In this document: in pieces, positions 58,629 to 64,000 of the stretch | Position numbering within the stretch: position 1 is the stretch's first letter | Layout: each line of letters opens with the position of its first letter | NCBI GenBank assembly: GCA_963729075.1 | Contig: CAVSMU010000008.1 | Span: 62,001-126,000, forward strand | Direction of reading: 5' to 3' | DNA from: WHSW01 sp963729075 | GTDB lineage: Bacteria; Actinomycetota; Thermoleophilia; Solirubrobacterales; 70-9 | DNA: 64,000 nt | The notes under the pieces: model-generated | Databases searched by the model: none | The model's input: the letters and a program-made list of their open reading frames with translations, nothing else | Told to the model about the DNA's origin: nothing | Translations under genes and position numbers: made by a program

Positions 58629-58961
58629 CTACCGAAGCTCGCGCAGCAGGCGACCGGTCGTCTCGCGGAAGCCCGAGGGGCGGCGCCGGCGACGCATCTC
58701 CACCAGCACGAGAGCTCCGGCGGCGGCCCCGCCGACCGCCACCGCGGCCACCGGCCGGACCCAGTTGCGCGGATCGCGCAGCGCCTCGAGCTCGCCCTCG
58801 GAGAGCTCGTCGGCCCAGCTCGACAGCTGGGCCGCGGCCTGCTCGGCGATCGCCGAGAGCGTCGATTCGACCCGGGTCGACAGGTCGGCCGGCGGATCGA
58901 CCGGGCGCAGCGCGTCGGTGAGCAGGCGCTCGAGGTTGAGGTCTCCCGCGGCCTCACTCAT
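58629..58961 (-). CDS. Small membrane protein, putative partner of the ECF sigma factor
   Basis: 110 residues. The N-terminal half is helical and acidic (LERLLTDALRPVDPPADLST, QLSSWADELSEGELEALRDP), then a membrane helix (VRPVAAVAVGGAAAGALVLV) and a strongly basic tail (RRRRRPSGFRETTGRLLREL). ATG 58961 overlaps the sigma gene stop by 8 nt. The position suggests an anti-sigma factor, but there is no zinc HxxxCxxC motif and I do not recognise a family. Confidence 0.75.
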   Translation of the reverse strand: MSEAAGDLNLERLLTDALRPVDPPADLSTRVESTLSAIAEQAAAQLSSWADELSEGELEALRDPRNWVRPVAAVAVGGAAAGALVLVEMRRRRRPSGFRETTGRLLRELR

Positions 58962-59520
58962 GCGTCATCAGCTCCTCCAGCTGCTTGATCGCCCGATGGA
59001 TCAGCACCTTCGTGGCGCCGTCGGTGCGACCGAGGGCACGCGCGATCTCGCGGTTCGACATCCCCAGCGCGAACCGCATGATCAGGGCCTCGCGCCGGTC
59101 CTCCGGGAGCTCGTCGAGGCGATCGATCACCTCGCGGAGCTCCTCGCGCCCCTCCACCACCCGCTCGGTCGCGTGGGGATGCGAGGGCGGCTCGACCGCC
59201 TCGATGTTCGCGGTCGGCTTGCGGGCGCGATCGCGGTGGTAGTTCGAGGCCAGGTTGTGCGCTATCCGGATCAGCCACGGGCGCAGCGGCCGCCCGTTCG
59301 ACTCTCGTCGGGCGCGCTCGAAGTGCCGGTAGGCCTGCAGGAACGCCTGCTCGGTCAGGTCCTCGGCGTCGTGGTGGTTGCCGACCCGGTAGTACGCGTA
59401 GGAGTAGACGTCGCGCAGATGAGCCCGGTAGAGGTCCTCGAACGCGCGATCCAGCTCCGCCTTCGAAACGGGCGCCGCCGCGCCCGCCTCGGGCGGGTTC
59501 CGCTCGTCTTCCTCGCTCAC
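58954..59520 (-). CDS. ECF-type RNA polymerase sigma factor
   Basis: 188 residues. Region 2 (AFEDLYRAHLRDVYSYAYYR, DAEDLTEQAFLQAYRHF) and region 4 (LIMRFALGMSNREIARALGR, GATKVLIHRAIKQLEEL) are complete. It is 18 nt downstream of the PlsC-GpsA fusion gene and overlaps the following membrane protein gene. Its target genes are not visible here. Confidence 0.93.
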   Translation of the reverse strand: MSEEDERNPPEAGAAAPVSKAELDRAFEDLYRAHLRDVYSYAYYRVGNHHDAEDLTEQAFLQAYRHFERARRESNGRPLRPWLIRIAHNLASNYHRDRARKPTANIEAVEPPSHPHATERVVEGREELREVIDRLDELPEDRREALIMRFALGMSNREIARALGRTDGATKVLIHRAIKQLEELMTHE

Positions 59521-59538
59521 CGGTCAAGCGTAAACCTC

Positions 59539-61263
59539 CTACGCGGCCTTCCGCGCCCGTTCCGCGCGGCGCAGGCCGGCCACCCATTCGGCCGGGTCGA
59601 TCTCCCCCTCGATCAGGTCCGCGAGCCCCTCGAGGCTCGGAGCCTCCACACCGGCGGCGCTCACGGTCCGGGCGATCAGCGGCACCGAATCGAGGGCCTC
59701 GGAGGCCTGCCCGATGCGGCTCTGGATCTTGGCCGCCGGCACGCCCGCCCCCAGCAGCTCGCCGGCCTGGCGGTTGCGGCTCTTGGGCGCGAGCACGGTC
59801 GCGGTCAGGTCCCCCACCCCGGCGAGCCCGGTGAAGGTCTCGAGCCGTGCACCCTTGTGCAGCGCGAAGTCGACGCACTCGCGCCAGACGCCCGCCGCGG
59901 CGATGCCGGCCGCGTTGAGGCCGTAGCGCTCCGCCGCCGCCGCCGCGAGCGCCGCGGCGTTCTTGGCCGCCCCCGCGACCTCGACCCCGGCGACGTCGTC
60001 GGTCCGCTCGCAGACGAGCCCGGCGCGGTCGAAGACCTCGCCCAGCATCGTCCGCAGATCGGCGTCCGCGCTGCCGAGCACCAACGCCGCCATGCCGGCG
60101 GCGGCCTCCCGGGCGTGCGCGGGACCGCCGAGCGAGGCGATCGCCCGCGCGCGAACCCGCTCGGAGACGTACTCGTTGGGAAGCGCGCCCATCGGCTGGA
60201 CGAAGCCCTTGGTCAGCAGCAGCATCGAGGCCCGCGAGCCGACCCGGTCGGCGAGCCCGCCGACGACGTTCGGCAGCGCCTTGGACGGGACGGCGAGGCA
60301 GATGAGGTCGCAGCCGGCGAGCTCGATCTCCGCGGCGCGCTTGACGACGAGGCTCTCCGGCAGCTTGACGCCGGGCAAATAAGGCACGTTCTCGCCCTTG
60401 TTGAGGATCTCGTGCGCCTTGCCGTCGGTGCGGGTGCCGAGCTCGACCTCGAGCCCGCCGCGCGCGAGCAGGACGGCGACCGCGGTGCCCCAGCTCCCCG
60501 CCCCGATCACCGCGGCCTTGCGCAGCGGCGGCAGGCCGCCGAGCCACTCCCACTGCAGCTCGATGTTCGGCCAGATCCGCTCGGTTACCGTCGCGGCGAG
60601 CGCGGGCGACGGCCGCTCGGTGCGCGGGAAGGTCAGCGGCTTGCCCGCCCGCAGCTTCACCTTGCGCGGCCGGATCCGCCAGCCGCGGCGGACCTCGTCG
60701 GATCCGTGGACGGCGACCGGGAGGACCGCCGCGCCGGTCTCGAGCGCGAGCCGCCCGACGCCGCGCTTCGGTCGCCCGAGGGAGCCCGAGCGAATCCGGG
60801 TGCCCTCGGGGAAGACGACCACCGTGCCGCCCCGGTCGACGATCAGTCGTGCCGTCTCCATCGCGGTCTCGTCCGACTGCCCGCGCCGGATCGGGAAGGC
60901 GCCGAGCCGCGACAGCAGCCAGCCGATCCAGCGGGTCTCGAACAGCTCGACCTTGGCGAGGAACTGCATTCGACGCCGCCATGGCAGCAGCACGCCGATC
61001 ACGAACGGGTCGAGGAAGCTGCGGTGGTTGGAGGCGACGATCATCCCGCCCTTCATCCGCGCGTGCTCGCGGCCGACGCGCTGGAGCCGGAACCACACGA
61101 GGAACGCGGGCACGAGCAGCAGCCGCGCGACGTAGTAGAGGAACCGGTTCGTACCGTGGCGGCGCGCGTAGGCGTGGTAGCGCTCGAAGCGCTCCGGGCT
61201 GATCACCTCATCGCGGCGCGGCGGCGCCGAGCGTCGCGGGCCCTCGTCCATGCCCTCGTCCAT
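59539..61263 (-). CDS. Fused 1-acylglycerol-3-phosphate acyltransferase / glycerol-3-phosphate dehydrogenase (PlsC-GpsA)
   Basis: 574 residues. The first about 245 are a PlsC acyltransferase: a hydrophobic segment (FLYYVARLLLVPAFLVWF), NHRSFLDP (the HX4D motif) and FPEGTRIRSG. From about residue 250 a complete GpsA follows: AVIGAGSWGTAVAVLLARGG for NAD(P) binding, LTKGFV, and AGAAKNAAALAAAAAERYGLN around the catalytic Lys. One chain would make sn-glycerol-3-phosphate from DHAP and also acylate lysophosphatidate, two steps of phosphatidic acid synthesis separated by PlsB/PlsY. ATG 61263 is preferred over GTG 61281. Confidence 0.93.
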   Translation of the reverse strand: MDEGMDEGPRRSAPPRRDEVISPERFERYHAYARRHGTNRFLYYVARLLLVPAFLVWFRLQRVGREHARMKGGMIVASNHRSFLDPFVIGVLLPWRRRMQFLAKVELFETRWIGWLLSRLGAFPIRRGQSDETAMETARLIVDRGGTVVVFPEGTRIRSGSLGRPKRGVGRLALETGAAVLPVAVHGSDEVRRGWRIRPRKVKLRAGKPLTFPRTERPSPALAATVTERIWPNIELQWEWLGGLPPLRKAAVIGAGSWGTAVAVLLARGGLEVELGTRTDGKAHEILNKGENVPYLPGVKLPESLVVKRAAEIELAGCDLICLAVPSKALPNVVGGLADRVGSRASMLLLTKGFVQPMGALPNEYVSERVRARAIASLGGPAHAREAAAGMAALVLGSADADLRTMLGEVFDRAGLVCERTDDVAGVEVAGAAKNAAALAAAAAERYGLNAAGIAAAGVWRECVDFALHKGARLETFTGLAGVGDLTATVLAPKSRNRQAGELLGAGVPAAKIQSRIGQASEALDSVPLIARTVSAAGVEAPSLEGLADLIEGEIDPAEWVAGLRRAERARKAA

Positions 61264-61327
61264 GAATGTGCCTACACGCACACGCGCACGGCGTTACTGC
61301 GTGCACGCTGCCGCCTCGCGTACCCGA

Positions 61328-62335
61328 TTACCAGGCGGATTCGATCAGCGCCCGGATCTCCGCGGCGGCGGGAGGATCCGGGGTCAGCTCCAGCTCCGGC
61401 CGGGCGAGCATGCCCTTGACCGCATCGTCGATCCGCTCGCGGTCCGCCCCGAGCTCGCTCAGCCGTCGCGGGCCGCCGCCGAGCGCCTCGAGCCGGTCCG
61501 CGAGGCCGTCCTGCTTCGTGCCGAGCGCGCGGGCGAGCCCGGTCATCTGCTTGCTCGCACGCGGGCGCATCGCCTCCATCGTTCGGGGCAGCATCGCCGC
61601 GTTGGTCTCGGCATGCGGAATCCGGAACGTTCGCACGAGCGTCTGGGCCACGACGTGATGGAGTGCGAACATCGCCGAGTCGAGTGCGTACGCGCACAGG
61701 GTCGCTCCGAGGGCGAGCTGGGCCGGGTCGCGCTTGGCGCGGTCCGTGTCGAGGGCCTTCGCGAGCAGCGCGGCCCCGCGCAGGGCCGCCATCGTCGCGA
61801 CCGGGTTGGAGAGCGGCGTGTACAGCGAGTCGGCGCCGTGGGCGAGGGCGTTCATTGCGCTCGCGCGCAGGCGCTCCTCCGGGAGGCTCACCATCACGGG
61901 TGGGTCGGCGAGCACGACCTCGGGGCGGATCAGCCCGTCGGCCGCTCGATGACCCTCCGGCAGCCGGTGGATGCGGGTCAGGTCGGCGCCCGAGAGCGTC
62001 TCGGGGATGGCGGCGACGCGCGCGCCCCTGACCGCCGCGATCGCCTTGGCGGCGTCGATCACCCGACCGCCGCCGAGCGCGACCAGGTCACTGTTGCCGA
62101 CGTCGTCGATAAGCCGCGCAGCGACCTCGTTGACCGGCCCGGGCGGCACGTGGTGAAAGCCGGCGGCGTCCTCCGCGAGCGCCATCGGCGCGGCGCCGAT
62201 CGCTCGCTCCGTCGTGAGCAGCTCGTAGCGGTCGAAGCCGTGCTCGGTAAGGAGCTCGGGCGAGTCGCCGATCACCCCGGCGCGGAAGTAGATCGTGCGC
62301 TCCGCGTCGCGCCAGGTGAACTCCTTCTCGCTCAA
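61328..62335 (-). CDS. Iron-containing alcohol dehydrogenase family, maleylacetate-reductase-like
   Basis: 335 residues. NAD-binding VALGGGRVIDAAKAIAA and the C-terminal-domain His clusters (NALAHGADSLY, ALHHVVAQTL, PHAETNAAMLPR) match the group that includes maleylacetate reductases. The Asp metal ligand of iron alcohol dehydrogenases is Asn here (AMNALAH), as I recall for maleylacetate reductases. TTG 62335 lies 2 nt after the tRNA-Thr 3' end, leaving no room for a ribosome-binding site unless it is within the tRNA. Aromatic degradation is possible, but no ring-cleavage genes are near. Confidence 0.85.
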   Translation of the reverse strand: MSEKEFTWRDAERTIYFRAGVIGDSPELLTEHGFDRYELLTTERAIGAAPMALAEDAAGFHHVPPGPVNEVAARLIDDVGNSDLVALGGGRVIDAAKAIAAVRGARVAAIPETLSGADLTRIHRLPEGHRAADGLIRPEVVLADPPVMVSLPEERLRASAMNALAHGADSLYTPLSNPVATMAALRGAALLAKALDTDRAKRDPAQLALGATLCAYALDSAMFALHHVVAQTLVRTFRIPHAETNAAMLPRTMEAMRPRASKQMTGLARALGTKQDGLADRLEALGGGPRRLSELGADRERIDDAVKGMLARPELELTPDPPAAAEIRALIESAW

Positions 62336-62336
62336 G

Positions 62337-62409
62337 AGCCCGCCCCCGGATTCGAACCGAGACAACCCAACTTACAAGGTTGGTGCTCTACCGATTGAGC
62401 TAGGCGGGC
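62337..62409 (-). tRNA. tRNA-Thr (anticodon TGT)
   Basis: Full cloverleaf: acceptor GCCCGCC/GGCGGGC, D-arm TAGCTCAATCGGTAGAGC, anticodon arm CCAACCTTGTAAGTTGG with anticodon TGT, and T-arm with GGTTCGAATCC. CCA is not encoded. The first ten bases overlap the 3' end of the decayed nuclease gene upstream, and the dehydrogenase gene starts 2 nt after it. Confidence 0.96.
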
Positions 62410-62725
62410 AGCTCGTAGTCCGCGGCCCAATGGATTCGCTTGCTCTGCCCATTAGCAGTCGGATCCACTCGAAGCAGCATGTGTCCTTTGGGCGATTCTG
62501 CCACCGGGACGACATAGACGCGGTCAGTTTCGGGGCAATGCACCAGAAACAGGTCAGCTTCGCCGCGACAACGAGGTCGTACCGCTGGTTGACGCCGAAG
62601 GGCAGCAAGACAGTGAAACCGCGGCGCACCAACTCAGAGAGGATCGCTCCCTCCGTTCGATGACCGATATCGACCGGATGATTGGTTAGCTTCGGGTCTG
62701 GGAGTAGTAGCTTCGAGTCGGGCAC
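62400..62725 (-). pseudogene. Decayed PD-(D/E)XK nuclease gene (group I intron-associated endonuclease type) overlapping tRNA-Thr
   Basis: The first frame (GTG 62725) encodes DIGHRTEGAILSELVRRGFT and VLLPFGVNQRYDLVV, the N-terminus of PDDEXK_5-type nucleases. At about 62568 it breaks, and another frame continues with RGEADLFLVHCPETDRVYVV through WAADYELPA, the normal C-terminus. The catalytic core between (D...QCKTG and following) is missing, roughly 40-60 residues, with a frame change, so the gene is dead. The last codons GCC TAG are supplied by tRNA-Thr bases 5-10. Together with the remaining sequence to 62819, nothing else is seen in this gap. Confidence 0.8.
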
Positions 62726-62819
62726 GCCTCGAAGCTAGCCCGATGCGATTCACGAAACAACACGCATCTGTGTCAACTCTGGACCTAGGTCGGATCGGAA
62801 CCGCGCCGGCAAGGGTCCT

Positions 62820-63515
62820 CTAGACCAGCACCTCGCGCCCGGCGATGTGCGCCGCGACCTTGCGCTTTACGCGCTGGAGCGCGTTATCGACGGTCTTCGT
62901 GTCACACTCGAGCCGTTCGCCGATTTGTTCGTAGGAGTGCCCGTCGAGGTACAGCGAGAGGACTCGGCTCTCGAGCTCGGAGAGGACGCTCGAAAGGCAG
63001 GCGACCAGCGCCTGCAGCTCCTCGCTGGCGATCACGCGCTCGGACGGCTCCTCAGAGATCGCTCCGGGGAGGATCTCCTCGAGCGTCGTCTCCGCGTCGC
63101 CCGACGCCGCGGGCGACTGGGCGAAGGAGACGTACTGGTTGAGCGGCGCGTGCTTGTTGCGGCTCGCCGTCTTGACCGCGGTGATGATCTGCCGGGTTAT
63201 GCAGAGCTCGGCGAAGTTACGGAAGCTCGACTCGCGGTCGGAGCGGAAGTCGCGGATCGCCTTGTAGAGGCCGACGAGCCCTTCCTGGATCAAATCCTCG
63301 GAGTCGCCACCCAGCAGGAAGTACGAGGAAGCCTTCAGCCGCACGAAGCCCCGGTAGCGCTTCACGATCCGCTCATAGGCGTCCGCGCTGCCACGCTTCG
63401 CGAGCGCGACCAGGTAGGTGTCCTCAAGCTCTGGTTGAGAGTCAGCTCGGCGGGTCGACCGGGCGCCCGCGAGTGCCGGCATCGTCGCTGCGAATTCCTG
63501 GGTAGGCACGGCCAC
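62820..63515 (-). CDS. sigH: RNA polymerase sigma factor, SigH (sigma-30) type
   Basis: 231 residues resembling Firmicutes SigH. Region 2 (AYERIVKRYRGFVRLKASSY, DSEDLIQEGLVGLYKAIRDF, FRNFAELCITRQIITAVKTA) and region 4 (SRVLSLYLDGHSYEQIGERL, CDTKTVDNALQRVKRKV) are complete. GTG 63515 has a GGAGGACCA site. It lies downstream of rlmB, as in Firmicutes, which suggests ancient linkage. It has its own strong promoter 110 nt upstream. Confidence 0.93.
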   Translation of the reverse strand: MAVPTQEFAATMPALAGARSTRRADSQPELEDTYLVALAKRGSADAYERIVKRYRGFVRLKASSYFLLGGDSEDLIQEGLVGLYKAIRDFRSDRESSFRNFAELCITRQIITAVKTASRNKHAPLNQYVSFAQSPAASGDAETTLEEILPGAISEEPSERVIASEELQALVACLSSVLSELESRVLSLYLDGHSYEQIGERLECDTKTVDNALQRVKRKVAAHIAGREVLV

Positions 63516-63632
63516 TGGTCCTCCAATGTGTTTGGTATGGAACCTGTGGCGCCCGTACCTCCCGATAGTGGCGCCCTCTCCTCGGGGTGATGGCAGGCTG
63601 AAGCTCTACCTTTAGTTCACCCTTACGCGGGC

Positions 63633-63662
63633 AGTCTAAGCCCACGGACATAGTTCTGTCAA
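63633..63662 (-). promoter_or_regulatory. Consensus-like promoter of sigH
   Basis: On the minus strand TTGACA (63662-63657), an 18-nt spacer, and TAGACT (63638-63633). The -35 is perfect for the housekeeping sigma factor. The leader of about 110 nt has GGGTGA/TCACCC and GGGCGCC/GGGCGCC blocks that could fold, but I recognise no known riboswitch. Confidence 0.75.
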
Positions 63663-63721
63663 CCTGCGCGGGCGCCGGCGCAAGATCCGTTGCAGATCCG
63701 GGGGTCCGTCCGAGGCGGCCG

Positions 63722-64000
63722 CTACACCCGCCCGCGCTGGCGGACCGCCTCGAAGAGGAGCACCGCAGCCGCGACGGAGACGTTGAGCGACGCGACCCTC
63801 CCCCGCACCGGGATCGAGACCAGCAGATCGCAGGTCTCGGCGACCCGGGGCCGCAGCCCCTTGCCCTCGCTGCCGAGCACCAGCACCACCTTGCCGGTGA
63901 AGTCCGTCTGCGTGTAGGGCGCGGCGGCCCCGGCCTCGGCGCCGTAGCTCCAGGCCCCCGAGTCCTTGGCGCGCCCGAGCCAGGCCGCGAGATTCGTCAC
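63722..64000 (-). CDS. rlmB: TrmH/RlmB-family 23S rRNA 2'-O-methyltransferase, C-terminal part
   Basis: SPOUT methyltransferase that modifies G2251 of 23S rRNA (or a close paralogue). Only the last 92 codons are present; the gene continues beyond the right edge, and the GTG at 64000 is probably internal. The SAM-binding trefoil motifs are clear: VVLVLGSEGKGLRPRV (motif 2) and VSIPVRGRVASLNVSVAAAV (motif 3). Confidence 0.92.
   Translation of the reverse strand: MTNLAAWLGRAKDSGAWSYGAEAGAAAPYTQTDFTGKVVLVLGSEGKGLRPRVAETCDLLVSIPVRGRVASLNVSVAAAVLLFEAVRQRGRV

Noticed and set aside
58624..61419. 931-codon plus-strand open frame
   Set aside because: Antisense shadow of the ECF sigma and PlsC-GpsA genes in GC-rich DNA; no recognisable domain.

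Overview
The window is about 70% G+C, densely packed, and mostly transcribed from the minus strand. It looks like a chromosomal core segment of a deep-branching actinobacterium; Thermoleophilia (Solirubrobacterales or Gaiellales relatives) is my best guess. This rests on the actinobacterial order rplM-rpsI-glmM-glmS-acpS-nnr-alr, the guaB3-guaA pair, SigK/RskA-type sigma/anti-sigma genes, a Firmicutes-like SigH beside rlmB, and a uvrC-rapZ-gap-pgk-tpiA neighbourhood. The class assignment is inference. I saw no rRNA, prophage, insertion sequence or CRISPR array.

Layout. 1-8716 (minus): ribosomal proteins L13/S9, the glucosamine pathway (glmM, glmS), a DUF3352 lipoprotein, acpS, the NAD(P)HX repair gene nnr (frameshifted) and alr, which runs off the window. 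8829-12573 (plus): a c-di-AMP (ydaO/yuaA) riboswitch in front of an M23 peptidase, a nested palindrome, a second M23 homologue that has lost a catalytic His, and a polysaccharide flippase; a cold-shock gene follows. 13032-20923 (minus): GMP synthesis, a glycosyltransferase, a sugar kinase, a D,D-carboxypeptidase with a LysM protein, pyrF and hup. 21073-23785 (minus): an accessory patch with a DUF2294 remnant, a gas-vesicle-cluster-type SRPBCC protein, a tiny membrane protein and an Arg/Ser-repeat protein, but no gas vesicle structural genes. 23861-32088: methyltransferase, argS, an AAC(3)-type acetyltransferase, an epimerase, an M48 protease, a phosphoesterase, and a lipoprotein coupled to a Ser/Thr kinase.

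32185-43670 (minus): tgt, hsp20 and a glycolytic run (gpmI, tpiA, pgk, gap) with overlapping starts, then VOC, an ABC exporter, rapZ and uvrC. The yvcK and whiA genes that commonly sit in this neighbourhood are not here. 43808-49470: CoA-metabolism genes, a cupredoxin lipoprotein, a GFA-family protein, and a TadE-type pilin-like operon ending in an unusual pilin-anchor / M15 peptidase / lytic transglycosylase fusion. 49577-52723: phosphate transport (Pit, DUF47) and wecB. 52755-61263: BtuF-like protein, rhomboid, two ECF sigma systems, an HxlR/VOC divergent pair, and a PlsC-GpsA fusion for phosphatidic acid synthesis. 61328-64000: a maleylacetate-reductase-like dehydrogenase, tRNA-Thr, a decayed PD-(D/E)XK nuclease gene whose tail overlaps the tRNA, sigH and the rlmB C-terminus.

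The strongest candidates for something new are the TadG-M15-SLT fusion (46160-47581), the PD-(D/E)XK/tRNA-Thr overlap (62337-62725), the Arg/Ser-repeat module (21392-23115), the PlsC-GpsA fusion and the 159-bp nested palindrome (10141-10299). Two conserved genes (nnr, gpmI) are each broken by a one-base shift, so sequence error should be excluded before drawing biological conclusions from them.
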